A DNA stretch of 53,370 bases from an uncultured Lachnospiraceae bacterium (GTDB lineage Bacteria; Bacillota; Clostridia; Lachnospirales; Lachnospiraceae): contig CAKRAK010000022.1 of the NCBI GenBank assembly GCA_934294885.1, positions 1-53,370 on the forward strand, given 5' to 3'. The notes under the pieces were generated by a model. It was not told where the DNA came from. It made no database searches and saw only the letters and a list, made by a program, of their open reading frames with translations. A program made the position numbers and the translations under genes. Numbering within the stretch: the first letter of the stretch is position 1; every line of letters starts with the position of its first letter. This document shows positions 14,356-23,326 of the stretch, in pieces.

Positions 14356-17187
14356 TTACTCAACCGTTTTTCCTTCACGGATTCTGCGGAAACGGATTTC
14401 TTTCAATTCCAATCCGTTTCTTGCCACATACAACCGCATCACCGCAAAACGATTCCGGAATTCATGATTTCTTACAATACAATCTTCCTTTCCGTCCGTT
14501 CCGTGGAATGTAAACGTCATGATTGGAATACTGGTAAAGAACAAGGTACACGGCATCTGCGCCAGTTCTCCCAGCTTAGAGCTTCCCACTAAGGAAATCT
14601 CATACAATCCCTGAGTTTTCACATCTAATGCAATGGTGTAATTCGTTCCCGCTACGGATGGCTTGGTATCAAGGGGCATTACCAGATCTCCGGTAAGCTC
14701 TATAAAATTAACATCCGCAATATCCATATCCTCATCCTCCTGAGGACGATTCTTAACCGTTACGGATATTTCTTCCCCCATGAATCGTTCCATTGCCGGT
14801 GTGCCCAATGCAAACTTACAGATTGTCATTGCACTTCTTTGCAGCTCCGCCCGTGTAAGGCTTCCATTGTGCAAAGCCTCCATCAGATTATCCCCACTGG
14901 CATTGGTTGAGCCATCCGGGCAGACCATGTACAGATCATTCTGAGCCCGAACCATTGCCGCAAAATTAGTTTTATCCTGTTCTTTTCCTCTTTCGTTAAT
15001 GGATGCCCACCAGTCGGTCATTACAATCCCTTCGTAGCCCCACTGGTTTCTTAAGATCGTCGTATTTAAATCATAGTTTCCTGCTGTCCACAAACCATTT
15101 ACCGGGCCATAGGTTGTCATAATGGAATCTGCCACTCCACCCCGGACTACATATTCAAAGCCCTTTAAATAAATCTCCCGCAATGCTCTTTCGGAAACAA
15201 CAGAATCGGCAAAATGTCTTCTATGCTCCTGATTATTGGCACAAAAATGCTTTAAGGTTCCTGTGGCACCGTGGCGCTGGAGGCCCTTTACCATTGCATT
15301 TCCCATAATACCGGTTAACAGCGGATCTTCTGAAAAATATTCAAAATTACGTCCGTTTAACGGATGTCTGTGGATATTCATACCCGGTCCCAAAAGGCAG
15401 TCAATTCTGTTTTTCAGCATTTCCATTCCGGTAAATGCATACAGTTCTTCCACCAAATCCGGGTTAAATGTGGAACCAATCAGCGTTCCATTCGGTAAGC
15501 TGAATGCCTTTACACCACAGTCAATCCGCATACCGGAAGGACCGTCACTGCAGCAAAGAGACGGGATTCCCAAACGGTTTATCAAATCATCGGAAACACC
15601 TCCAAAGGCAGCGGCTGTTCCTGCCGTAACCCTCGGGCTTCCCATTCCTTCACCCCGGATAATACAGGTCAGTTCCTCATCCGTCATCTGGGATACAAAT
15701 TGTTCCGGTGTAATGGTTCCCTTTTTTACATCTGACAACTGATAGGTTCTGTCCTCCGGCAAAGCCTCTGATAACTCATCCGGAATATTATTTTTTCTTG
15801 TTTCATCCATATCAATGGTTGCAACCGGAACCGGCTCCATTTCCACTTCATAATTATCCATAGTTAAATTCTTACCATTCCAAACCGGCTTCATTCTTGA
15901 AAACTGCTCTACGGGAGCAAGTGCTTCTCCCAGTTCTTCAATAACAATCGTATCTTCTATGTCAAAGAAACCAACCTCTTTTGCACTTCGTACATCTTCA
16001 CCGACATAAACACGATACGTTCCCTCCTCTAATACAAAGCAGGACTTGTGACCGGTCGTGCCACTGTCATCATAAGATGCAATGGTTTGGAGAGAAAACA
16101 AAATAACCGATTCCACTGCTTCTCCCGGCTGCAGCTCTTCTGATTTCCAGAAGTCCGCCAGAACTCTTGAAGCTTTTCCTAATTTTCCCTGAGGTGCCTC
16201 TACATATACCTGTACAAGGGCTTTCCCCGGCACACTTCCATTATTAACCACAGATAATTTTGCCATGACATCCCGGGACTGAGGGAAGGTTCCGATACGT
16301 TTTTCACTTTCGATCAATGACACCTCGGATGCGTTGATTTCAAAGCTTGTATAAGATAGTCCGTAACCAAAAGGATATCTTACCTTTTCCTTTGCAAAGG
16401 TTTCAAAATAACGATAACCCACATAGATATCTTCCTCATAGAGATTCCGGTTGGCATCCCCAAAATTCTTATGAGAAGGATAATCCTCTACATGATAGGC
16501 GATGGTGTCTGTCAGATGTCCGGAAGGAGATTTCTTACCAAGCAGTACATCGGCAACACCAAGACCACCGATCATTCCACCCTGCCATACATACATAACC
16601 GCATCCGGCTGATAAATGTCGACAAACTGCATATCGATCAGACCACCTACATTTAACAAAACAACCATTTTGTCAAAATGATCTCTTACTGTCTGTAACA
16701 TGTTATATTCCAGTTTGGATAAACGATATGAGCCTTCCGTATCACTGGCATCCTGATCTTCTCCCGCAGTTCTTCCAATGATCACAATAGCAACATCCGA
16801 TACATTTGCCGCCTTTTGAACAACCTGCTCATCCAAAGGCATTTCCTCCTGACACCATGGTTCACAGCCCCAGCCTTCGCCTTCATCAAATGGGTGGCTC
16901 TCTTCCCACCGAAGATATGTATTTAACAACTCCTCATTTACAGTCACAGTCCCACTTTCTTTTAGTGCATCAACGATTCCGATTACCTTTGAAACATTTA
17001 CCATACCACCGGAACCGGTTCCGCTTTTATAATAATGGGTCTGAATACGACCAAACACAGACACTTTTGTCCCCTTCTTCAAAGGCAATGTATTATCCTT
17101 ATTTTCCAATAACACGCAGCCCTCTGCCACAACATCTCTGGCAGTTTTAATATACTCGTCCCAATCCAAGATTAAACTCTTACCCAT
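14356..17187 (-). CDS. Glycoside hydrolase family 3, domain-permuted beta-glucosidase type
   Basis: A 943-residue GH3 enzyme, probably a beta-glucosidase or beta-xylosidase. The domains are in reversed order compared with classic GH3: the alpha/beta sandwich comes first (about residues 15-240, including AEGCVLLENKDNTLPL and the likely acid/base Glu near 150 in DASDTEGSY), then an Fn3-like domain (about 310-420), then the TIM barrel (about 500-800) with KHFCANNQEHRR near 646 and nucleophile Asp near 724 in VMTDWW. No signal peptide, so it is cytoplasmic and would act on imported oligosaccharides. AGGAGG precedes ATG 17187, which overlaps the end of the upstream gene by eight bases. Confidence 0.93.
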   Translation of the reverse strand: MGKSLILDWDEYIKTARDVVAEGCVLLENKDNTLPLKKGTKVSVFGRIQTHYYKSGTGSGGMVNVSKVIGIVDALKESGTVTVNEELLNTYLRWEESHPFDEGEGWGCEPWCQEEMPLDEQVVQKAANVSDVAIVIIGRTAGEDQDASDTEGSYRLSKLEYNMLQTVRDHFDKMVVLLNVGGLIDMQFVDIYQPDAVMYVWQGGMIGGLGVADVLLGKKSPSGHLTDTIAYHVEDYPSHKNFGDANRNLYEEDIYVGYRYFETFAKEKVRYPFGYGLSYTSFEINASEVSLIESEKRIGTFPQSRDVMAKLSVVNNGSVPGKALVQVYVEAPQGKLGKASRVLADFWKSEELQPGEAVESVILFSLQTIASYDDSGTTGHKSCFVLEEGTYRVYVGEDVRSAKEVGFFDIEDTIVIEELGEALAPVEQFSRMKPVWNGKNLTMDNYEVEMEPVPVATIDMDETRKNNIPDELSEALPEDRTYQLSDVKKGTITPEQFVSQMTDEELTCIIRGEGMGSPRVTAGTAAAFGGVSDDLINRLGIPSLCCSDGPSGMRIDCGVKAFSLPNGTLIGSTFNPDLVEELYAFTGMEMLKNRIDCLLGPGMNIHRHPLNGRNFEYFSEDPLLTGIMGNAMVKGLQRHGATGTLKHFCANNQEHRRHFADSVVSERALREIYLKGFEYVVRGGVADSIMTTYGPVNGLWTAGNYDLNTTILRNQWGYEGIVMTDWWASINERGKEQDKTNFAAMVRAQNDLYMVCPDGSTNASGDNLMEALHNGSLTRAELQRSAMTICKFALGTPAMERFMGEEISVTVKNRPQEDEDMDIADVNFIELTGDLVMPLDTKPSVAGTNYTIALDVKTQGLYEISLVGSSKLGELAQMPCTLFFTSIPIMTFTFHGTDGKEDCIVRNHEFRNRFAVMRLYVARNGLELKEIRFRRIREGKTVE

Positions 17188-18079
17188 TTGTAACCTCCTT
17201 TACCAACATCACAACAATCGGTTTACCTTTTCCCAAATGATAGCCATATACCGCCTTTGCAAGAGACGGATAGCTTTTTGTTCCTTCATAATCATTATGT
17301 ATCACAAAACCATCCTCTTCCTTTGTAATACACACTGTATGGATCATCCGGGTTAAATGATTCTTATCATTATAAGTCGTTAAAATATATGCCGCACTTT
17401 CCCTATTCTGCCAGTTTGCAAGTCTTTCACCGGTAATCTGACGACCCGTCAGCATTTCAACAACAAAGCCCTTATTTATCAGATAGTTTTTAACCGCCAA
17501 GGGTGAAGTTCCAAAATATCCCCCAAGGGCAATTCCCGATCTTTCAAAATGCTCTAACAGCTCCGGAAAACCTTCTGTTCTTATCAGTATACCAGCGGCT
17601 TCCGTTTTTCTTATATCAAATTTTTGGCATTTATATCCTTTTTCTGTACTTTTAGAAAGAAAAAACAGGCAATTATAAACTGCAATGACCTCACAGGTAT
17701 TTTCTCTTCCGGTTAAGGGCACACCACCTAACAACCCCTTACTGAGTCGGTCGCTGTGCCTTCCATACCGAAGAAATGACAATTGCTTCTGATGTTCAAT
17801 ATAACAGCCGGATTTGTCCGTTGCCGAAAATCCATGTTCCTTCCACTTCGCATCATTGAATAGCCGATGCCTTCCGGACATTTCATCCGACACTTTATAT
17901 ATATAACTTGTCAATGACATAAACTTCAACAAAACTGATGCAGGAAGATACCGGGGAATCCACGCATCCATTTTCTCTTTTATACTTTTTTTATTTTCAC
18001 CGCAACCCATAATCTTCCTTGTCATCCAACTTAGTCCCTCAATCTTCACCATAAGCAAATGCTTATATTTCTTCCTCAT
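17180..18079 (-). CDS. Putative C39-like cysteine peptidase, cytoplasmic
   Basis: A protein of up to 299 residues that I do not know by name. The pattern fits a papain-like/C39-like fold: ENTCEVIAVYN (Cys near 128) follows the position of a catalytic cysteine, GYFGTSPLAVKNYLINKG resembles the typical middle segment, and MIHTVCI (His near 246) with IHNDYEG follows as His and Asn/Asp. No signal peptide or membrane segment. The start is unsure: ATG 18079 has no clear ribosome site, while ATG 18025 has AGGG nine bases upstream. It overlaps the GH3 start by eight bases, so the two are co-translated. Peptidase activity is inferred from motifs only. Confidence 0.6.
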   Translation of the reverse strand: MRKKYKHLLMVKIEGLSWMTRKIMGCGENKKSIKEKMDAWIPRYLPASVLLKFMSLTSYIYKVSDEMSGRHRLFNDAKWKEHGFSATDKSGCYIEHQKQLSFLRYGRHSDRLSKGLLGGVPLTGRENTCEVIAVYNCLFFLSKSTEKGYKCQKFDIRKTEAAGILIRTEGFPELLEHFERSGIALGGYFGTSPLAVKNYLINKGFVVEMLTGRQITGERLANWQNRESAAYILTTYNDKNHLTRMIHTVCITKEEDGFVIHNDYEGTKSYPSLAKAVYGYHLGKGKPIVVMLVKEVTNG

Positions 18080-18107
18080 AGAAACCACTGATTACTGCAA
18101 GTATACA

Positions 18108-18146
18108 AGAGGGGCCAGCCACCTTTTCCGGGCGGCCGCCCCCTCT
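18108..18146 (-). terminator. GC-rich terminator after the DAP dehydrogenase gene
   Basis: AGAGGGG (18108-18114) pairs with CCCCTCT (18140-18146), with GGCC/GGCC elements inside, just after the stop of the dehydrogenase gene. The T-run is weak, so read-through into the peptidase-GH3 pair is possible. Confidence 0.55.
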
Positions 18147-18156
18147 ATATCATACA

Positions 18157-19143
18157 TTATAATAAGTTCTTACGAAGCTCTTCCCCGCTTTTGGGACTTA
18201 AGTATGCCGGAGCAATATCGAATACGGTCTTACATCCGGTTGCACCCTCCTGCGACAGACGGTACGCAGCTCTTGCGTATGCAACAATTACAGATGCTGT
18301 AAATTCCGGATTAGAATCCAGCTTTAAGCTATACTCAATAACATGGCTGTTTTCTTCTTCCCAGCCGGTCTTACCGGAACGAATTACAAAACCACCATGA
18401 GGAATTCCGCTGTGATTTGCAATTAATTCTTCTTCACTGATGAAATGAACCGTTGTATCATAATCGGCAAAATAATTCGGCATATTCTTAATTTCTGCTT
18501 CCACCTTAGCCGCATCTGCTCCCTCTTCCAATACAACAAAGCACTCTCTTGTATGCTTTTGTCTTGTTGTAAGCTCCGGATTCTCTCCGTTACGAACAGC
18601 TTCTAACGCAGAATCCACAGGAATGGTATACTGCTTTCCATTCTTTACACCCTCTACACGACGGATTGCATCTGAATGACCCTGGCTGACTCCCTTTCCC
18701 CAGAATGTATAATCTTTACCGTTTGGAAGAATTGCATTTGCATACATACGGTTTAATGAAAACATTCCCGGATCCCAGCCAACGGAAATAATACCAACCT
18801 TACCGGATGCCTTTGCTGCCGCATCTACATTAGCAAAATGCTCCGGAATCTTTGCATGGGTGTCAAAGCTGTCTACCACATTAAAATACTTTGCATATTC
18901 CGGTGTCTGCTTCGGTAAGTCTGTGGCACTTCCACCACATAAAATCAAAACATCAATTTTGTCCTTCCAATCAGTCACATTCTCTGCCTTACAAACGGCA
19001 ACTCCTGCTGTAAGAAGCTTAACGGTTGCCGGATCTCTTCTGGTAAATACAGCGGCAAGCTCCATATCATCATTTTGCTTCACTGCACATTCAATTCCTC
19101 TTCCCAGATTACCATAACCCATAATTCCAATTCGAATACTCAT
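18157..19143 (-). CDS. ddh: meso-Diaminopimelate D-dehydrogenase
   Basis: NADP-dependent conversion between meso-2,6-diaminopimelate and tetrahydrodipicolinate, the one-step route of the lysine and peptidoglycan precursor pathway. The 328 residues are the normal length. The N-terminal Rossmann loop reads GIMGYGNLGRGIE; VISVGWDPGMFS-type signature is present as SVGWDPGMFSLNRMYA, and the substrate-binding WGKGVSQGHSDAIRRVEGV block is intact. AAGGAG lies ten bases before ATG 19143. It is third in an OPT-PqqD-ddh operon, one base after the PqqD-like gene. Confidence 0.95.
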   Translation of the reverse strand: MSIRIGIMGYGNLGRGIECAVKQNDDMELAAVFTRRDPATVKLLTAGVAVCKAENVTDWKDKIDVLILCGGSATDLPKQTPEYAKYFNVVDSFDTHAKIPEHFANVDAAAKASGKVGIISVGWDPGMFSLNRMYANAILPNGKDYTFWGKGVSQGHSDAIRRVEGVKNGKQYTIPVDSALEAVRNGENPELTTRQKHTRECFVVLEEGADAAKVEAEIKNMPNYFADYDTTVHFISEEELIANHSGIPHGGFVIRSGKTGWEEENSHVIEYSLKLDSNPEFTASVIVAYARAAYRLSQEGATGCKTVFDIAPAYLSPKSGEELRKNLL

Positions 19144-19144
19144 C

Positions 19145-19498
19145 TTATTTGTTCTCCTTTATCATTTGAATAAATTTATAATTTTCTAAATTCCTCATAT
19201 AGGAAACCAGTCTGTTATAAAGAGGCTCCGCTTTTTCTCCAAACTCCTCTTTTACGAGCCTTGCAATTTCATATATCGTCTTTTTCCCATCGATTAACGG
19301 CCAGATAAAATTACCCATTTCATCCAGATGAATCTGGGATATCTTCGGCTTTTTCAAAACCAGCTGAGCAATACGATTAAATAATCCCTTGTTCTCTACA
19401 AAAATTGTAACATTCCCCTGTTCATCAATGGAAAATGTATAATCCGGATTATACACGGGAACATAGTCTAAATAATTTTCCTTCTTTTTTCCTGACAT
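19145..19498 (-). CDS. PqqD-family small protein
   Basis: A 117-residue protein with the PqqD fold: residues about 25-110 contain IHLDEMGNFIWPLIDGKKT and IARLVKEEFGE, the usual pattern. PqqD proteins bind ribosomal peptides for radical-SAM enzymes, but none is encoded here. It sits between an OPT transporter (11 bases upstream) and ddh (1 base downstream). A free-standing PqqD in such a place suggests a peptide- or partner-binding role unrelated to PQQ; this is inference. The ribosome site is weak. Confidence 0.8.
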   Translation of the reverse strand: MSGKKKENYLDYVPVYNPDYTFSIDEQGNVTIFVENKGLFNRIAQLVLKKPKISQIHLDEMGNFIWPLIDGKKTIYEIARLVKEEFGEKAEPLYNRLVSYMRNLENYKFIQMIKENK

Positions 19499-19509
19499 AA
19501 CTCACTCTT

Positions 19510-21408
19510 TTATTTATCTGATTCCTTTACAATATCCTTTTTTCCGGCAAATTTTACAACACATAAGATCATGATGATCATCAAAATGATTCCACCCGGT
19601 ATACCAAAATTGATCTGACCCGACAAGTCAATCTTACCTGCCACACCAAACACCGCAAGAAGAGCTAATAAAATTCCAACCAGTCCTTCACCGGCAATTA
19701 ATCCGGAACAAAACAGGACACCGGAACCGGCCTCATTATTTTCACCGGAAGCCTTATGTTTCTTATCCACATAAATCCGTAATAATCCGCCAATCATAAT
19801 GGTTGCACTTAATTCTAAAGGCAAATATAATCCAATGGCTACCGGAAGTACAGGGATTCCAAGTACTTCAACAACAATTGCGATAAATACACCGATAAAT
19901 ACCAGTGCCCATGGCAGGTTACCCTGCATAACACCTTCAATAATCATCTTCATTAAAGTTGCCTGAGGTGCTGCAAGCTCCGGAGAACCAAACTTCCATG
20001 CAGTATCTAACAATACAAGTACTCCACCAATTGAAATTGCAGAAATAACGGCTCCGATTAATTCACCAATCTGCTGCTTCATAGGTGTGGCACCTAAAAT
20101 ATATCCTGTTTTCAAATCCTGGGAAGTATCCCCTGCCATAGCTGCAATAATACAGATAACGGAACCGATGGCAATGGCACCTGTCATACCGTGGATTCCC
20201 GTATCTCCTGTTGCCTTTAAGCTGGCGGTTGCAATCAGCAATGTTGCGATTGCCATGCCGGATACCGGATTATTACTGCTTCCCACTAATCCTACCATTC
20301 GGGAAGATACCGTACCAAAGAAAAATCCGAATACTACAATTAAAACCGCGCCCAACAAGGTAACCGGAATCTGTGGCAATAGCCAGATTACCAATATCAT
20401 ACATAAAACTGCGGCTCCGATAAAACGCATGTCCAAATCTCTGTCGGTTCGAATCCGGCTGTCTCCGTGGCTTCCTTTCATTCCTTTTACCGCATCCGCA
20501 AAGGTGGAAACAATCAACGGAAGAGATTTGATCAGACTGATAATACCACCTGCTGCCACCGCACCTGCTCCAATATACCGGATATAGCTGCTCCAGATGG
20601 CACTGGCACCATTTTGCGCAAACATTTCTCCAATGGAAACCGTTCCCGGATATAAAACCGTATCTCCACCAAAGGTTGCAATTAACGGAATTAATACAAA
20701 CCAGCCGATCAAACCTCCTGAAAACATATAAGAAGCAATTTTTCCTCCGCAAATGTAACCAACACCAATCAATGCAGGATATACTTCTGCGGATAATTCT
20801 GTTTTCAGTGCCTTGATTGGAGCCGAAATTACGCCCGGAATCACCTTCAGACCATCTACAACAAGCTTAAATACAGCAGCCAGTCCCATACCTGCAAAAA
20901 CGGTTCCCGCACTTGCTCCACCTTCTTCTCCCGCAAGCAATACTTCCGCACAGGCAGTCCCTTCCGGATAAGGAAGGATACCATGTTCTTTTACAATTAA
21001 TGCATTTCTAAGAGGCACCATAAATAACACGCCCAGCACTCCACCACATAATGCAATTAATGAAATCGTTAACAGTCCCGGTTTTTCCGATACACCGTCT
21101 CTTGCCCATAAAAATAAAACCGGCAAAGTAAAAATAGCTCCCGCTGCAAGAGATTCTCCTGCCGAGCCTATGGTCTGAACCATGTTATTTTCCAATATGG
21201 AATCTCTTCCCATAATCACACGGATAACACCCATGGATATTACCGCTGCCGGAATGGATGCGGAAACTGTCATCCCGACACGCAATCCAAGATATGCATT
21301 CGCCGCTCCAAATATAACAGCCAACAATGCACCCATAATTACAGATGTCACTGTAAGCTCTGCAGTTACCTTTTCTGCAGGAATATAAGGTTTAAATTCT
21401 TCTTTCAT
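19510..21408 (-). CDS. OPT-family oligopeptide transporter
   Basis: A 632-residue carrier of the OPT family with about 14-16 membrane segments over the whole length. NAYLGLRVGMTVSASIPAA near residue 45 is the family signature; GDTSQDLKTGYILGATPMKQQ near 440 is the second. OPT proteins import small peptides or peptide-like metal chelates using the proton gradient. I set the start at ATG 21408, because the upstream TTG at 21420 is part of the ribosome site GGAGG. It leads an operon with a PqqD-like protein and ddh, so import of DAP-containing peptides is a tempting but unproven idea. Confidence 0.92.
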   Translation of the reverse strand: MKEEFKPYIPAEKVTAELTVTSVIMGALLAVIFGAANAYLGLRVGMTVSASIPAAVISMGVIRVIMGRDSILENNMVQTIGSAGESLAAGAIFTLPVLFLWARDGVSEKPGLLTISLIALCGGVLGVLFMVPLRNALIVKEHGILPYPEGTACAEVLLAGEEGGASAGTVFAGMGLAAVFKLVVDGLKVIPGVISAPIKALKTELSAEVYPALIGVGYICGGKIASYMFSGGLIGWFVLIPLIATFGGDTVLYPGTVSIGEMFAQNGASAIWSSYIRYIGAGAVAAGGIISLIKSLPLIVSTFADAVKGMKGSHGDSRIRTDRDLDMRFIGAAVLCMILVIWLLPQIPVTLLGAVLIVVFGFFFGTVSSRMVGLVGSSNNPVSGMAIATLLIATASLKATGDTGIHGMTGAIAIGSVICIIAAMAGDTSQDLKTGYILGATPMKQQIGELIGAVISAISIGGVLVLLDTAWKFGSPELAAPQATLMKMIIEGVMQGNLPWALVFIGVFIAIVVEVLGIPVLPVAIGLYLPLELSATIMIGGLLRIYVDKKHKASGENNEAGSGVLFCSGLIAGEGLVGILLALLAVFGVAGKIDLSGQINFGIPGGIILMIIMILCVVKFAGKKDIVKESDK

Positions 21409-21553
21409 TTTGTCCTCCAAGTTTTTTTATGTTTTATTGTATACAAAACTAACGCAAATCATCCACATCGTTATACATGCGCTTCATATTTTTTATTGTT
21501 TATTATTGCATTCGATTTTCAGATTGTTTCGTTTCATCTTCTTATTTGTATCA

Positions 21554-22441
21554 TTAGTCAATTCTTTCCTGACCCCAGAAAAACAATGCTACCGTTCCGG
21601 GACCGGTATGACTTCCAATGGTTGTACCGATATTTTTAATCTCAACCTTACCATTCAGATTCGGAAATCGTTCCTCGATCAAATCCGCAACTGCTCTTGC
21701 ATCTTCATAACAGGCAGATTGTGAGATATAACATTTTCCACTGTAAGCAAGTCCGTCCTCAGCAAAGGTCTCCATCTTTCGAACAATTTCCCCAATGGCC
21801 TTCTTCTTGGTACGAATCTTTTGTCTTGGAATCAACCGTCCGTCTACATCCACGTTCAGTAACGGACAAATACTTAAGACACCACCTACAAAGCCTGCCG
21901 TTTTGGAAACTCTTCCACCCTTTACATAGAATGTCAGATCACTGGAGAAAAACCAGTGATTCAGCTTTCTCTTATTGGCTTCCGCATAATCCCTTACTTC
22001 ATCAATAGACATTCCCTGATCTCGAAGAGTTGCCAGCTTATCCATTAACAATCCATAGCCTGAAGATGCGGCAAGAGAATCCACAATATAAATCTTACGA
22101 TCCGGATATTTTTCAGACAACATCTCTTTGGCAATCATAGCAGAATTCAATACACTGGTAATGCCGGAAGACAAGGTTAAATGCAAAATATCCTTTTCCT
22201 CCTGTAAGAAGGGTTCAAAATATGCTATAAATTCATCTGCATTGATGGTAGATGTTTTCGTATCCGCACCCTCCTGCATCTTTTTATAAAACTCATTAAT
22301 ATCCATGCTCTCCCCCAGGTCATCCAGATAGGGAACGCCATCCAACTCATAATGAAAACATATATAGTGAATATTTTTTTCTTTGAAATCTTCCTTTGAT
22401 AAATCTGCCGTTGAACAACAACTCAAAATATAATCTTCCAT
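21554..22441 (-). CDS. DegV-family fatty-acid-binding protein
   Basis: A 295-residue DegV (FakB-like) protein. SCCSTADLSKEDF is the N-terminal phosphate/fatty acid loop, LTLSSGITSVLNSA and VDSLAASSGYGLL the conserved middle, and GSHTGPGTVALFFWG the closing signature with its His. FakB proteins bind a fatty acid and present it to FakA kinase for phosphorylation. No fakA is present here. It is a single gene; AAGGAG is eight bases before the ATG. The following 130 bases to the OPT gene show no clear structure. Confidence 0.93.
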   Translation of the reverse strand: MEDYILSCCSTADLSKEDFKEKNIHYICFHYELDGVPYLDDLGESMDINEFYKKMQEGADTKTSTINADEFIAYFEPFLQEEKDILHLTLSSGITSVLNSAMIAKEMLSEKYPDRKIYIVDSLAASSGYGLLMDKLATLRDQGMSIDEVRDYAEANKRKLNHWFFSSDLTFYVKGGRVSKTAGFVGGVLSICPLLNVDVDGRLIPRQKIRTKKKAIGEIVRKMETFAEDGLAYSGKCYISQSACYEDARAVADLIEERFPNLNGKVEIKNIGTTIGSHTGPGTVALFFWGQERID

Positions 22442-22580
22442 ACATAAAACTCCTTACATTATAATTAATAGTTGCATGTTCTTTATTATATCTAATTATT
22501 ATAGATTTTGAAACAAAAATTTTATTTTAAAAAAAATGTCCAAAAATTATTTTAAAAATCTGTTCAATTTCATCTTAAAA

Positions 22581-23258
22581 TCATGATAAAAACATAATAA
22601 AAATCAAGTGTCTCATTCCATCTCTGAGCGTTCTCAAATGAGATTTCCCACATCGTCCATCCTTTCGATAATGAACATCTACTTGCACAATTGGTAAGCC
22701 CTCCTTAGCGAAAGCAGCAATCATCTCTGTCGCGAATTCCATTCCTGATGTTTTAAAATGTACCCTTTCCATTCTGTCCTTTTTCAATCCTCTCAGCCCG
22801 CAATGAAAATCCCTAACAGTAACATGATACTTCCATCTGCCTAAAAAGGACAATATTGGCACTCCAAAATACCGATGAAAGAAAGGCATAGCACCCTTTT
22901 CCATACGGTCATTAAAACGATTTCCAACCACCAAATCATTTCCGTCCAGTAATTTATTATATATTTTTATGCAATCCATATAATCATAACTCATATCTGA
23001 ATCTCCGCAAATAATATAATGACCTCTGGCTGATTTGATTCCGGTACGCAATGCAGCCCCATAACCTTTTTTCTTTACATGAATAACTCTGGCACCCTTA
23101 GCTTTCGCTATTGCCACTGATTGATCACAGCTTCCGTTATCCACAACTAAAATTTCTCCGGATATTCTACTTTTTGAAAGAAAAAATGAAGCTTCATCAA
23201 TACAATATGCAATTGTTTTTTCCTCATTCAGACAAGGCATAAGTATTGTAAGCTCCAT
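22581..23258 (-). CDS. Family 2 glycosyltransferase, DPM1-like, without membrane segments
   Basis: A 225-residue GT2 enzyme: PCLNEEKTIAYCIDEA is the start of the GT-A fold, VVDNGSCD and GDSDMSYDY hold the nucleotide- and metal-binding aspartates. It resembles polyprenyl-phosphate sugar transferases (dolichyl-phosphate mannosyltransferase type). Relatives in Clostridia usually continue after the RDGMRHL segment with four membrane helices; here the frame stops six codons later (IFIMFLS, TGA), and no continuation is open downstream. It could be a naturally short form or a truncated gene. It lies 68 bases after the PilT gene, at the end of the long signalling block, perhaps with its own weak promoter. 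Confidence 0.85.
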   Translation of the reverse strand: MELTILMPCLNEEKTIAYCIDEASFFLSKSRISGEILVVDNGSCDQSVAIAKAKGARVIHVKKKGYGAALRTGIKSARGHYIICGDSDMSYDYMDCIKIYNKLLDGNDLVVGNRFNDRMEKGAMPFFHRYFGVPILSFLGRWKYHVTVRDFHCGLRGLKKDRMERVHFKTSGMEFATEMIAAFAKEGLPIVQVDVHYRKDGRCGKSHLRTLRDGMRHLIFIMFLS

Positions 23259-23326
23259 TTTTTCTCCTTTTCAAGATGCGATAAATAGGACTATTATATA
23301 TTCATGGCATAATAACCAATCGGGAA

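Noticed and set aside
20446..20456. GGTTCGAATCC, a tRNA T-loop-like string
   Set aside because: It lies inside the OPT transporter coding sequence, with no acceptor, D or anticodon stems around it.
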